A DNA stretch of 18,445 nucleotides from Dethiobacter sp. GTDB lineage: Bacteria > Bacillota_D > Dethiobacteria > Dethiobacterales > Dethiobacteraceae. The first letter of the stretch is position 1; every line of letters starts with the position of its first letter. The notes under the pieces are model-generated. The model saw nothing but the letters and a program-made list of their open reading frames with translations. It was not told where the DNA came from and searched no databases. The translations under genes were made by a program, and so were the position numbers. Location of the stretch: contig JAGXSQ010000022.1 of the NCBI GenBank assembly GCA_018333395.1, forward strand, positions 1 to 18,445, written 5' to 3'. Of this stretch, positions 1-7,454 are shown piece by piece.

Positions 1-120
1 GGACTCGCCAACACACGTTCCCTACTCACCACACCGCACGCTTGCCTTTCTCACCAAGGATACTCAACTTGCGCCGTCACAGGCTTTCGACCGGGCAACC
101 CCTGTTCCTCGGAATCTGGT
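1..120 (-). other. Unidentified transcribed region (small RNA or leader), runs off the window
   Basis: A strong promoter (separate entry) should start a minus-strand transcript near position 120. The stretch from 120 to 1 has no open frame of useful length in the readable minus-strand frames, and stops are frequent. So it is either a non-coding RNA or the leader of a gene to the left. In related Firmicutes the genes after serS and tRNA-Ser often include tadA, the SRP RNA gene and dnaX. I looked for the SRP RNA core (GGAAG-GAAGCAGC region and Alu-domain motif), the tmRNA start and the RNase P GAGGAAAGUC block, and found none. Identity is unknown. Confidence 0.35.
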
Positions 121-126
121 AAGGCA

Positions 127-155
127 ATTATCGCATAGTTCTAATTTTCTGTCAA
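127..155 (-). promoter_or_regulatory. Sigma-A-type promoter for the leftmost transcript
   Basis: On the minus strand a perfect -35 TTGACA (150-155) is followed by a 17-base spacer and a -10 GATAAT (127-132). This is close to the vegetative sigma-factor consensus, with start expected near 120. It lies just after the terminator of the tRNA-Ser genes, so it opens a new transcription unit. Confidence 0.75.
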
Positions 156-184
156 TAGCCGGTTTAGCCTTTTACGAAAATTTT

Positions 185-218
185 TTGACTTAAATAAGCC
201 CCCGGATAGTCCGGGAGC
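185..218 (-). terminator. Intrinsic terminator after the tRNA-Ser genes
   Basis: In the minus-strand RNA, 198-206 and 210-218 form a 9-pair stem (one G-U pair) with a 3-base loop. A modest U-rich tail follows. It begins 16 bases after the CCA end of tRNA-Ser(GCT), as expected for the end of the tRNA transcript. Confidence 0.7.
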
Positions 219-233
219 CTGTTTCTGTAATTA

Positions 234-329
234 TGGCGGAGAGAGAGGGATTCGAACCCTCGAAGCAGGTTTTAGTCCCGCTTAATCGCTTAGCAGGCGA
301 CCGCCTTCGACCTACTCGGCCATCTCTCC
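234..329 (-). tRNA. tRNA-Ser (anticodon GCT), CCA encoded
   Basis: The minus strand folds as a class II tRNA. The 7-pair acceptor stem is GGAGAGA/TCTCTCC. The anticodon stem is GTCGC/GCGAT around the loop CTGCTAA, giving anticodon GCT, which reads AGC/AGU serine codons. A long variable arm is present, as expected for tRNA-Ser, and the T loop is TTCGAAT. The discriminator base is G and the 3' CCA is encoded at 234-236. It lies 42 bases after the other tRNA-Ser with no promoter of its own visible, so the two are probably co-transcribed. Confidence 0.96.
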
Positions 330-371
330 GCGGTATTTGCCAAAAACGGATTCACCGTCTCCACCAAATGA

Positions 372-459
372 TGGCGGAGGGGGTGGGATTCGAACCCACG
401 GCTCTTTACGAGTCACTGGTTTTCAAGACCAGCTCCTTAAACCGCTCAGACACCCCTCC
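372..459 (-). tRNA. tRNA-Ser (anticodon TGA), CCA encoded
   Basis: The minus strand shows a class II tRNA fold. The acceptor stem is GGAGGGG/CCCCTCC. The anticodon stem is CTGGT/ACCAG around CTTGAAA, giving anticodon TGA, which serves UCN serine codons. It has a long variable arm, a TTCGAAT T loop, discriminator G and an encoded CCA at 372-374. It is the first gene of a two-tRNA transcript and lies directly after serS, the gene for the synthetase that charges it. Confidence 0.96.
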
Positions 460-472
460 GGGCGCATTAAAA

Positions 473-502
473 AGTATAGCATACCCCTGCCCGCCTTGTC
501 AA
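473..502 (-). promoter_or_regulatory. Extended -10 promoter for the two tRNA-Ser genes
   Basis: The minus strand carries a perfect -35 TTGACA (497-502), an 18-base spacer and a -10 TATACT (473-478). A TG one base upstream of the -10 makes it an extended -10 element. Transcription should start about 6 to 8 bases before the 5' end of tRNA-Ser(TGA). It sits in the short gap after serS, so the tRNAs need not depend on serS transcription. Confidence 0.8.
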
Positions 503-524
503 CCGGCCCAAAGCGCTTCATCCA

Positions 525-1805
525 TTATTTTCCAATAGAGCCTGTTTTTAGCGCCGGCAGATATGCCCGCAACACCTCCGGGACTAAGACCGTGCCGTCT
601 TCCTGTTGGTAATTTTCCAGGATAGCCGCTACCGTCCGCCCCACCGCTACGCCGGAGCCGTTTAAGGTGTGCACAAACTCCACCTTGCCGCCTTGGGTGC
701 GACGGAAACGAATGCTGGCCCGCCTGGCCTGGAAGTCTCTGAAGTTGCTGCAGGAGGAGATCTCCCGGTACATATTGTACGCCGGCAGCCAGACCTCTAG
801 GTCGTACTTCTTAGCGGCGGCAAAGCCGAGGTCGCCGGTGCACATTAGGACGGTACGAAAGGGCAGAGCAAGGCGCCGCAAAACTTCTTCGGCGCATTGC
901 ACCAGTGTTTCCAGCTCCTGGGCGGAATCCTCGGGCCGTGTGAATTTAACGAGCTCTACCTTGTTAAACTGGTGCTGCCGTATCAGGCCGCGCGTGTCCC
1001 GGCCGTGGGCGCCAGCCTCCGCCCTGAAGCAAGCGCTATAGGACACGTAATAAATAGGCAGTTTTTCCTCTGCTAAAACTTCCTCCCTGTGCAGGTTCGT
1101 CACTGGGACTTCCGCCGTGGGGATCAAAAAATACTCTGTCCCTTGGATGCGGAAGGCATCTTCCTCAAACTTGGGCAACTGGCCGGTCCCGACCATGCTG
1201 TGGCGGTGAACCAGAAACGGCGGAAAAATTTCCTGGTAGCCATGCTCAGTCGTGTGCAGATCCAACATAAAGTTAATCAAGGCCCGCTCCAGCTGCGCCC
1301 CAAGCCCTTTGTAAAAAGCAAACCTAGCTCCGGTAACTTTGCCAGCGCGTTCAAAATCAATAATGTCAAGATTGGCAGCAATTTCCCAGTGCGGCTTAGG
1401 CAGAAAGGTAAAGCAGCGCGGTTCCCCGCTGTGTCTGACGGGGACGTTTTCTGCCTCGCTGTGTCCCACCGGCACATCCGGAGCGGGAATATTGGGCAGT
1501 GTCAGCAGGATCTCTTGAAGCCCGTCTTCCGTGCGGCGGATTTCGTTATCCAGCTCTTTAATTTGCTGAGATACCTGTCGCATTTCCTCGATAAGGACGC
1601 CAGCGTCTCCGCCATCACGTTTCCGCCGTGCCACTTCTTCAGAAACAGTATTGCGTCTGTTCTTCAGTTGCTCTGTCTCGCGCAGGAGGACTCGGCGCCG
1701 GGTGTCTGCTTCCGCAAAACACTCCAGAGACGCTTCCTCCCCTTTGTCTGTCAGCGCCTGGCGCACCACTTCCGGATTTTCCCTGACAAACTTCAGGTCT
1801 AGCAT
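525..1805 (-). CDS. serS: Serine--tRNA ligase (SerRS)
   Basis: SerRS charges tRNA-Ser (and tRNA-Sec where present) with serine in the cytoplasm. The 426-residue length is normal for the family. Residues about 30-100 are charged and heptad-like, matching the N-terminal coiled-coil arm that grips the long variable arm of tRNA-Ser. The class II core follows. The serine-binding TAEVP is at 230-234. Motif 2 begins at CFRAEAG (259-265) and runs into the loop ending RQHQF. Motif 3 contains [11 protein letters not shown] with its arginine at 390. The start is supported by AGGAGG eight bases upstream of the ATG. Both of its tRNA substrates are encoded just downstream. Its upstream region is unusual (see promoter and hairpin entries). 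Assignment is certain. Confidence 0.98.
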   Translation of the reverse strand: MLDLKFVRENPEVVRQALTDKGEEASLECFAEADTRRRVLLRETEQLKNRRNTVSEEVARRKRDGGDAGVLIEEMRQVSQQIKELDNEIRRTEDGLQEILLTLPNIPAPDVPVGHSEAENVPVRHSGEPRCFTFLPKPHWEIAANLDIIDFERAGKVTGARFAFYKGLGAQLERALINFMLDLHTTEHGYQEIFPPFLVHRHSMVGTGQLPKFEEDAFRIQGTEYFLIPTAEVPVTNLHREEVLAEEKLPIYYVSYSACFRAEAGAHGRDTRGLIRQHQFNKVELVKFTRPEDSAQELETLVQCAEEVLRRLALPFRTVLMCTGDLGFAAAKKYDLEVWLPAYNMYREISSCSNFRDFQARRASIRFRRTQGGKVEFVHTLNGSGVAVGRTVAAILENYQQEDGTVLVPEVLRAYLPALKTGSIGK

Positions 1806-1821
1806 TTGTTCGCCTCCTGTG

Positions 1822-1848
1822 CAAAATAAAATCCCCGCCCGGCAGGGA
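1822..1848 (-). promoter_or_regulatory. Terminator-like hairpin in the serS leader
   Basis: In the minus-strand RNA, 1832-1848 folds as a GC-rich stem (UCCCUGC with GCGGGGA, one G-U pair) followed by UUUUAUUUU. This is an intrinsic terminator shape ending about ten bases before the serS ribosome site. Its 5' arm sits in TCGTCCCT, a sequence also common in T-box terminators, but I cannot find the T-box core upstream. It suggests serS is controlled by attenuation. The mechanism is not visible. Confidence 0.5.
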
Positions 1849-1927
1849 CGAGGGTAGACTCACAAAAAAACTCAGGCTACTTTGCTCTTCCCTTTCATAG
1901 GCCTTTCCCGACGTACATATGTGTATT

Positions 1928-1956
1928 AGTATAGACGGTGCTACCGTAAAATGCAA
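1928..1956 (-). promoter_or_regulatory. Probable serS promoter with an operator-like palindrome in the spacer
   Basis: The minus strand has TTGCAT (1951-1956), a 17-base spacer and TATACT (1928-1933). Inside the spacer, 1935-1947 is a perfect 5+3+5 inverted repeat, ACGGT-AGC-ACCGT. A repressor bound there would cover the promoter. Alternatively it is only a hairpin in a longer leader. The repeat is a direct observation. The operator role is inference. Confidence 0.5.
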
Positions 1957-2134
1957 GCTTTAACAAATGTTGTCGCAGGTCCTCGTCAAAGTAGCTCTTT
2001 CAGGAGCGACACTGGATAGGCCTCGCTCTTTCATTTATGCCCTTTCCGCTCACCCCCTGTTCAAAGCAGGGGCAGGCGCGGGAATGATGAAGTAGGAGAT
2101 AATAACTCTAGCCCTTAAAGAGGAGTTGAGCCAC

Positions 2135-2698
2135 TTGGCCGCTTTTTTTCTGGCTTTCCTCACGACATTGCTGGCTGAAATGGGAGACAAAACACAGCTC
2201 GTCACGCTGACCCTGTCCTCCCGTTTTCCCCCACGCCAAGTGCTGACAGGAGCGCTGGCGGCGCTGGCCGCCATTACGGCGCTGGCGGCCATACTGGGTG
2301 ACTTTCTGGCCCAGCTTTTGCCCGCCAAGGTTGCGCTGCTGACCAGCGGTTGTTTCTTTTTAGTTACTGGAATCTTGATGTTGTTTTGGGGCCAGACACC
2401 AGGGACTCCAGCGCAAGAACGCGGCGGCGCGGTAGTTGCCCAGACTTTCCTGCTTGTTTTTTTCGCTGAACTCGGGGACAAGACGCAGTTGACGGCCATC
2501 GCGCTGACAGCAGCCACCGGCGAGCCTCTCTCCGTCTTTTTAGGAGCCATGGGCGGCCAGTTTATCAACCATGCCGCTGCCGCTTACCTAGGCTCCCGTT
2601 TCCTGACCCGCCTGCCGGCCGGCACAGTACGGTTAGCGAGCGCCGTGCTCTTTGTGCTCTTCGGCTTTCTTTTCCTTTTTTTGGCTGTTCGCTCGTAG
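2135..2698 (+). CDS. GDT1/UPF0016 (TMEM165) family membrane cation transporter
   Basis: The protein is a hydrophobic 187-residue membrane protein built as two homologous halves. Each half begins with the family signature E-x-G-D-K-T: EMGDKT at about 15-20 and ELGDKT in the second half. These acidic motifs are thought to form the cation path in GDT1 proteins, whose studied members move Mn2+ and/or Ca2+ (family knowledge, not shown here). About six membrane segments are expected. I chose the TTG at 2135 because AGGAG (2121-2125) is nine bases upstream. The in-frame TTG at 2126 touches the ribosome site and is too close. It is the only plus-strand gene, convergent with argS and divergent from serS, so it is its own transcription unit. 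Ion specificity is uncertain. Confidence 0.9.
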   Translation: MAAFFLAFLTTLLAEMGDKTQLVTLTLSSRFPPRQVLTGALAALAAITALAAILGDFLAQLLPAKVALLTSGCFFLVTGILMLFWGQTPGTPAQERGGAVVAQTFLLVFFAELGDKTQLTAIALTAATGEPLSVFLGAMGGQFINHAAAAYLGSRFLTRLPAGTVRLASAVLFVLFGFLFLFLAVRS

Positions 2699-2754
2699 CC
2701 GGCCAGGGAAGCAGGGACGTCCCCGATTCACGAACAAAAACAGGGCCACAGCAG

Positions 2755-4449
2755 CTACATCTCTGCGGGAGCCGCAATGCCAAGCAACCACAGGCCGTTT
2801 TGCAGCACCTGACGGGTAGCCTCAATCAGCGCTAGCCTCGCCGCACGCCGCCCCCCCTCTGCCGCAAGTACCGGACACTGGTGATAGAATTTGTTAAAGT
2901 CCTTGGCTAACTCCACCAGGTACCTTGCCACTGCTGAAGGTTTATATGTTTCGGCAGCACGCGCCACCGTCTGCCCGAAACGGGCCAGCGTAGCCACAAG
3001 CTGCTGTTCCTCGGGTGCCGATAAAAGGGCGGCTTCATAGGCTCCGTCCCAGTCCTTGGCCTTGCGCAGGATACTACAAATCCGAACGTGTGCATATTGG
3101 AGGTACGGTGCCGTTTCCCCGGAAAAATCCAGCATCTTTTCCCAATCAAAATCGATATCTTTAACCCGGTCATTTCCCAGGTCTCCAAAAATCACGGCGC
3201 CAATTCCAACTTGGCGGGCCACTTCGTGTTTGTTCTGCAATCCCGGGTTTTTTTCCTGGATAATGCTGGAAGCCAGTTCGGTAGCCCGCTCCAAAACATC
3301 TTCCAAAAAGATGAGCGTCCCCTGACGGGTAGACATTTTCCCTTCCTTAAAGCGAATCAGGCCAAAGGGGACATGGATACAGTTGTCGGCCCACTGGTAG
3401 CCCATTTTTTTCAGGACAGCAAAAACCTGCTGGAAATGCAGCGCCTGGTCTGCGCCTACCACATAAAGCAGACGGTCGAAATCATATAACTGGTGACGAT
3501 AAATAGCGGCGCAAAGGTCTCTGGTTGCATAGAGGGTGGCACCGTCCTGCTTACGCAGCAGACAAGGCGGCAGTCCTTCTTCCCCCAGAGAAACAATCAA
3601 CGCGCCCTCGGACAGCTCTGCCAGCCCCAGCTCTTCCACCTGGCGGACAGTACCAGCCAACATTTCGTTATAAAAACTTTCCCCCTGGTAGTAATCGAAA
3701 TGGATGCCTAGCAGCTCATAGACACGCTTAAACTCGGCAAGACTCACGTCGCGGAACATTTGCCAGAGTCTGCGCGCTTCCGGCTCCCCGTTCTCCAGCT
3801 TCTTAAACCAGCCCCGCGCCTCCTCTTCCAGGGCCGGTTCGGATTCCGCTTCGCGGTGAAAACGGACATAAAGCTTGTACAGATGGGCAATAGGTTCCGC
3901 CTCCAGCTGATCACTGACTCCCCAGCGCAAGTAAGCGACCATCAGCTTGCCAAACTGCGTCCCCCAGTCACCAAGGTGATTAATACCAATGCAGCGGTAG
4001 CCGATCGCCTGGTGGATACGGTACAGAGCATGCCCGATGACCGTGGAACGCAGGTGTCCGATGCCGAAAGGCTTGGCAATATTAGGAGCGGAAAAATCAA
4101 TCACTACTGGCCGTCCGCCCCTTGGTGCCTGCCAGCCAAACCGTTCTTTTTTCTCACGAATTTCGGCCAGTGTTTCCTCAGACAAAAGTCGGCGGTCACA
4201 GTAAAAATTTAGGTACGGCCCGTGCGCTTCCACCTTGGCAAAAGATGCGCTTGGAACAATTTTTCCGGCCAAATCAGCGGCAATTTTGACTGGTGCGCTG
4301 CGGAAAGCTTTAGCCAACTTGAAACACGGGAAGGCGAAGTCACCCAACTCCGGGCTGGGCGGCGTTTCCAGGTCGTTTAATATTTGCTCCCTGTCCAGCG
4401 GCACATGCCGAGCCAGCAGGTCCACTGCTTCTTTCAGAAATGTCTGCAT
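2755..4449 (-). CDS. argS: Arginine--tRNA ligase (ArgRS)
   Basis: ArgRS attaches arginine to tRNA-Arg in the cytoplasm. The 564-residue length is typical. The N-terminal ArgRS-specific domain covers about 1-85 (ELGDFAF, HGPYLNFY). The class I catalytic core follows, with the HIGH equivalent FGIGH at 128-132, the NHLGDWGTQFGKL block near 157-169, and the KMSKS equivalent KMSTR at 371-375. The C-terminal DALR anticodon-binding domain starts near YLQYAHVRI, and the protein ends in the family-like LLGIAAPAEM. The ATG follows a GAGGT ribosome site. The gene has its own promoter and runs towards the GDT1-type gene. There is nothing unusual in its key residues. Confidence 0.98.
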   Translation of the reverse strand: MQTFLKEAVDLLARHVPLDREQILNDLETPPSPELGDFAFPCFKLAKAFRSAPVKIAADLAGKIVPSASFAKVEAHGPYLNFYCDRRLLSEETLAEIREKKERFGWQAPRGGRPVVIDFSAPNIAKPFGIGHLRSTVIGHALYRIHQAIGYRCIGINHLGDWGTQFGKLMVAYLRWGVSDQLEAEPIAHLYKLYVRFHREAESEPALEEEARGWFKKLENGEPEARRLWQMFRDVSLAEFKRVYELLGIHFDYYQGESFYNEMLAGTVRQVEELGLAELSEGALIVSLGEEGLPPCLLRKQDGATLYATRDLCAAIYRHQLYDFDRLLYVVGADQALHFQQVFAVLKKMGYQWADNCIHVPFGLIRFKEGKMSTRQGTLIFLEDVLERATELASSIIQEKNPGLQNKHEVARQVGIGAVIFGDLGNDRVKDIDFDWEKMLDFSGETAPYLQYAHVRICSILRKAKDWDGAYEAALLSAPEEQQLVATLARFGQTVARAAETYKPSAVARYLVELAKDFNKFYHQCPVLAAEGGRRAARLALIEATRQVLQNGLWLLGIAAPAEM

Positions 4450-4478
4450 ACCGTGACCTCTTTCGCGTTTTTTGCACT

Positions 4479-4513
4479 ATTATATTATATCCGACTCTTT
4501 TTTAAAGCGTCCA
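4479..4513 (-). promoter_or_regulatory. Probable argS promoter
   Basis: The minus strand shows TGGACG (4508-4513), an 18-base spacer and a consensus -10 TATAAT (4484-4489). A second overlapping TATAAT lies at 4479-4484. The -10 is strong and the -35 weak. Start would be about 25-30 bases before the argS ATG. Confidence 0.6.
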
Positions 4514-4535
4514 GCTCCCGGGTACACGAAAGGCC

Positions 4536-4558
4536 AAGCAGCCTCTCTTGCTGCGCTT
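4536..4558 (-). terminator. Possible weak terminator overlapping the histidine kinase stop
   Basis: GCAGC (4538-4542) and GCTGC (4550-4554) form a 5-pair stem with a 7-base loop. The structure overlaps the sensor kinase stop codon and is followed on the minus strand by TTGGCCTTTCG. The U-run is poor, so termination is uncertain. Confidence 0.3.
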
Positions 4559-5999
4559 AGTTTTTACTGACAGTCGTTTCGCCTTGGGTTAATTGCTGTG
4601 CCAGCGGCAAGGAGACTACGAAAGTGGCTCCACCGCCCGGAGTAGCGTCCACCCAGACCTTCCCCCCGTGGCGGCTGACAATTTCTTTAACAATCGCCAA
4701 ACCAAGTCCGGTTCCTCCCTGTTCCCGGGAGCGAGCCTTGTCTACCCGGTAAAAACGCTCAAAAACTTTTTCCCGGTACTCAGGGGGGATACCGCTGCCA
4801 GTGTCGACCACCGTCATCAACAGATCTTCCTGTTCCTGGGTGAGCGAAACGGTAACCGTCCCTCCAGGCAGCGTATATTTAACCGCATTGTCCACTAGGT
4901 TAAAAATCACCTGTTTAATCTGGTGGGGCACAGCAAAAACCGGCGCCGACTGTTTCGGCAACGTATAGTTTAACACAACTCCTTTTACTTCCGCTCGTTT
5001 TTTCAGCATTTCGAGTATACCCGCCACAATAGGGACAACGTCGGCGGAGTGCATGGTGTCTTCAGCGGCTAGGCGATCAAGCCTAGTCAAGTCTAGGAGA
5101 TTTTCGACTAGCCTAGTCAGACGCTCCAGTTCCTGATCTATATCGGCTAGAAACTCTTCTCTTTCTTCTACCTCCAGAGGGTATTCTCGCAAGGATTTGA
5201 CGAGAATGTTCAGGGAAGTAAGTGGTGTGCGCAGTTCATGGGAGGAGTTGGCCACAAATTCGCGCAGTTGTCGCGTCATTTCCTGCAAGCGGCTGGCCAT
5301 AATGTTAAACTGGTCCGCCAGCTGCCCGATTTCGTCCCGCGAGCGGATCAGTACCCGCTGGCTCAGGTCACCTCTGGCGATCTGTTCTGTTGCTTTAGTC
5401 AAAGAGGCAATGGGCACCGTTATGCGATGGACAAAGACAGCCCCCAGGAAGCCTGCCAGCACCATGGCCAATATGGTCGCTAGGACCAGAAAGCTGCGGA
5501 TATCCCCCAGCACGCGGTAAATCGGTGCAAGGGAGGCAGAAATAAAGACGGTGCCCACAATCTGTCCTTCGCTTTGGACAGGTACCGCTACCTGCATGAC
5601 CCACTGGTCAGAAGCTTGCGCAAGCTGCACACTTTGCCGTATGGTTCCCGACAAGGCAGACTCCACCTCGTCCCTGTCCAGCAAGGTGCCGACAAGCCCT
5701 CCTACGCGCAACGAATCGCCTATTACCTGTCGATGATGGTCAGTAATAATCACCCGGGCACCAATCTGCCGAGCAAAGTCTTCCGCCAGGCCAGAGATGT
5801 CGGCCACGTCCGGCGCTGTCCGCAGGTGACCGGCAGAAAATTCGCCTACGATCTTGGCCGCCCGTATGAGCGTCTCCGATTGGTGGGAAAGATAGTACTG
5901 TTCCAGGATATTGAGCAGAAAAAAAGAGGTCAGCACCATAACCGCCAAAATCAGCACCAAGTAACTGACGGTTAGTTTGGTGCGCAAGTTGTTAAACAT
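4557..5999 (-). CDS. Two-component sensor histidine kinase
   Basis: This 480-residue membrane kinase should autophosphorylate on histidine and pass phosphate to the adjacent response regulator. Membrane segments lie near 10-30 and 169-191, enclosing an extracellular sensor region of about 140 residues. A HAMP linker follows (about 192-244), with no PAS domain visible. The HisKA H-box NSSHELRTPLTS has its histidine at 254. The HATPase domain has the N-box (NLVDNAVKY, about 367-375), the G1 box DTGSGIP (399-405) and the G2 box GGTGLGLAI (428-436). The ATG overlaps the end of the regulator gene by 8 bases, implying translational coupling. The architecture resembles the PhoR/WalK/ResE group, but the signal and targets cannot be read from the sequence. 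Confidence 0.95.
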   Translation of the reverse strand: MFNNLRTKLTVSYLVLILAVMVLTSFFLLNILEQYYLSHQSETLIRAAKIVGEFSAGHLRTAPDVADISGLAEDFARQIGARVIITDHHRQVIGDSLRVGGLVGTLLDRDEVESALSGTIRQSVQLAQASDQWVMQVAVPVQSEGQIVGTVFISASLAPIYRVLGDIRSFLVLATILAMVLAGFLGAVFVHRITVPIASLTKATEQIARGDLSQRVLIRSRDEIGQLADQFNIMASRLQEMTRQLREFVANSSHELRTPLTSLNILVKSLREYPLEVEEREEFLADIDQELERLTRLVENLLDLTRLDRLAAEDTMHSADVVPIVAGILEMLKKRAEVKGVVLNYTLPKQSAPVFAVPHQIKQVIFNLVDNAVKYTLPGGTVTVSLTQEQEDLLMTVVDTGSGIPPEYREKVFERFYRVDKARSREQGGTGLGLAIVKEIVSRHGGKVWVDATPGGGATFVVSLPLAQQLTQGETTVSKN

Positions 6000-6690
6000 T
6001 CTTACCCTCCCGGAACTTGTAGCCCACCCCCCAGACTGTGAGAATCAATTGTGGCGAGCCGGGAGCTTGCTCCAGTTTTTCCCGCAGGTGACGGATATGG
6101 ACATCCACCGTCCGAGCATCTCCGTAGTAATCATAGCCCCAGATTTGCTCCAAAAGCTGTTCCCGGCTGAAGACGCGACCTGGATGACTGGCCAGCAGGC
6201 TAAGCAAGGCAAACTCCTTACCGGTCAGCTCGACCTCTTTGTTCTTGACGCGCACTTTGTGCTGAAGCAGGTCGATCTGCATCTCCTGCAACCTAATTAC
6301 CTGCATCTGGGCCGGATCCAGCACCCCGCTCTGCGCCCGGCGCAAAATCGCTTTTACCCGCGCTACCAGTTCCCGGGGATTAAACGGCTTCGTCACATAG
6401 TCGTCAGCACCAAGCTCTAGACCAAGGATCTTATCAATGTCCTCACCACGGGCCGTTAGCATCACAATCGGCACGTCGCTGCTCTTGCGCAGGCGGCGGC
6501 AAACCTCAAACCCGTCCACACCGGGTAGCATCAGGTCAAGGATAATCAGATCCGGCTTTTCTGCGGCAAAAAGGCGGAGTGCCTCCTCGCCGTCATAAGC
6601 GGGCACTACTTCATACCCTTCTTTCTCCAGGCCAAACTTCAGACCTTTGACAATCGTTTTCTCATCGTCTACTACCAGTACCTTCGCCAT
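5992..6690 (-). CDS. OmpR/PhoB-family response regulator
   Basis: This 232-residue DNA-binding regulator is probably phosphorylated by the overlapping kinase. The receiver domain (about 1-118) keeps all key residues: acidic pair D8/D9, phospho-acceptor D52 in LDLMLPG, T79 and K101. The C-terminal winged helix (about 130-228) has the recognition region TVDVHIRHLREKLE and the closing hairpin TVWGVGYKF. The start is well supported by GGGGAGGTG five bases before the ATG. The gene begins 4 bases after the uracil-DNA glycosylase stop and overlaps the kinase gene by 8 bases. It resembles WalR/PhoP/ResD types. The exact orthologue is not decided, so no symbol is given. Confidence 0.96.
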   Translation of the reverse strand: MAKVLVVDDEKTIVKGLKFGLEKEGYEVVPAYDGEEALRLFAAEKPDLIILDLMLPGVDGFEVCRRLRKSSDVPIVMLTARGEDIDKILGLELGADDYVTKPFNPRELVARVKAILRRAQSGVLDPAQMQVIRLQEMQIDLLQHKVRVKNKEVELTGKEFALLSLLASHPGRVFSREQLLEQIWGYDYYGDARTVDVHIRHLREKLEQAPGSPQLILTVWGVGYKFREGKNV

Positions 6691-6694
6691 CTTT

Positions 6695-7363
6695 TCACCT
6701 CCCCTGCCGGATTTGTCGGTAGGAGTCCCGGATCTGCTTCATGTCTTCCCAGACAGGCCGCTTTTTGGCTGGATCGCGCAAGAGTGCCGCCGGATGGAAA
6801 GTCGGCATAACCCGGATTTCCCCTCTTGCGAACCAGTTACCGCGGGCGACGCTGACACGGATTTTCGGGTCAATTAGCACCTGTGCCGCCAGCAAACCAA
6901 GACAGACCAGTATTTTGGGTGAAACGAGCTCTATCTGGCGCAGTAGGTACGGCAGGCACGCCTCCACCTCGTCCTTTTGCGGCAGGCGGTTGCCTGGCGG
7001 CCGGCATTTAACTATATTAGCAATATACACTTCGCTACGCTTAATTTCGGCGGCCTCCAGAATACGGTTTAAGAGCTGTCCGGCCGCCCCTACAAAAGGC
7101 AACCCCTGTTTGTCTTCCTCCGCGCCCGGACCTTCTCCGACGAACATGAGTTCCGCCTGCGTGTCGCCGTCGGCGAACACTACCTGAGTAGCCTGGCCTC
7201 GGAGCCGACAGCGGGTGCAACCGGCCGCCTCTGTTGCCAAGGCTTCCAGAGGGCTGGAGCTGCAGAGAGGTGTTGCCGCCGTCTGACCAGTTGCCGGCGC
7301 TAGCGCCTCCGTACCTGTACTTGCGGCAGAAGCCAGCAAGTCAAAAATATTTCGCTCACGCAT
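6695..7363 (-). CDS. Type-4 uracil-DNA glycosylase (Fe-S)
   Basis: The enzyme removes uracil from DNA, starting base-excision repair of deaminated cytosine. Family 4 features are present. Four cysteines suit a 4Fe-4S cluster: CTRC near the N-terminus, the C of VKCRPP and the C of EACLPYL. Motif 1 is [17 protein letters not shown] and motif 3 is HPAALLR. I prefer the ATG at 7363 (222 residues), because GAGG lies nine bases upstream and the protein then begins [10 protein letters not shown]. An in-frame ATG at 7408 adds 15 residues but has only a weak ribosome site. The segment at about 15-45 of the shorter form is rich in A, T and S and looks unstructured. The gene follows the pdxT terminator and precedes the response regulator by 4 bases. 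Confidence 0.93.
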   Translation of the reverse strand: MRERNIFDLLASAASTGTEALAPATGQTAATPLCSSSPLEALATEAAGCTRCRLRGQATQVVFADGDTQAELMFVGEGPGAEEDKQGLPFVGAAGQLLNRILEAAEIKRSEVYIANIVKCRPPGNRLPQKDEVEACLPYLLRQIELVSPKILVCLGLLAAQVLIDPKIRVSVARGNWFARGEIRVMPTFHPAALLRDPAKKRPVWEDMKQIRDSYRQIRQGR

Positions 7364-7424
7364 TTCCTTCACCCTCAATGTAGTCCCCGCAGGGGAAATG
7401 TCAGCCATTTCTTCATTTTGCCGG

Positions 7425-7454
7425 AAAAAGAGAAGGGTCAGCAGCCCTTCTCTT
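7425..7454 (-). terminator. Intrinsic terminator overlapping the pdxT stop codon
   Basis: On the minus strand AAGAGAAGGG (7445-7454) pairs perfectly with CCCTTCTCTT (7428-7437) across a 7-base loop that contains the pdxT TGA stop. A short U run follows. This should end most pdxST transcripts, leaving the glycosylase/two-component genes dependent on read-through or an internal promoter. Confidence 0.75.

Larger units (their letters stand above)
1806..2134. other. Divergent intergenic region between serS and the GDT1-type gene
   Basis: This gap of about 330 bases has no credible gene. Besides the serS promoter and leader hairpin it holds a minus-strand hairpin with GAGCGA/TCGCTC arms (near 2010-2035) and a CCCCTG/CAGGGG inverted repeat (2054-2059 with 2067-2072). 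I see no clear plus-strand promoter for the transporter gene. The motif GATAAT at 2098-2103 lacks a matching -35. An alternative upstream serS promoter (TTGAAC with CATAAA near 2034-2064) is possible but weak, and would give a leader long enough for a structured regulator. Confidence 0.4.

Noticed and set aside
1..120. SRP RNA, tmRNA or RNase P RNA, suggested by position after serS and tRNA-Ser
   Set aside because: None of the conserved cores of these RNAs can be found on the minus strand of this stretch, so no name is given.
330..371. Terminator between the two tRNA-Ser genes
   Set aside because: Only a 4-pair stem (ACGG/CCGT) with a short T run is seen, and no separate promoter for the second tRNA is visible.
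1089..1802. Long plus-strand open frame opposite serS
   Set aside because: It lies wholly antisense to a clear serS, has no family features and no ribosome site. Other long antisense frames across the window were dropped for the same reason.
1806..2040. Canonical serine T-box leader
   Set aside because: The terminator-like hairpin fits, but there is no GGTGGNACCGCG core near it. The closest match (1934-1947) is too far away and differs at key bases.
1930..2125. yybP-ykoY manganese riboswitch before the GDT1-type transporter
   Set aside because: A CGTCAA motif is present, but the essential GGGGAGTAG block and its partner are missing on the plus strand.
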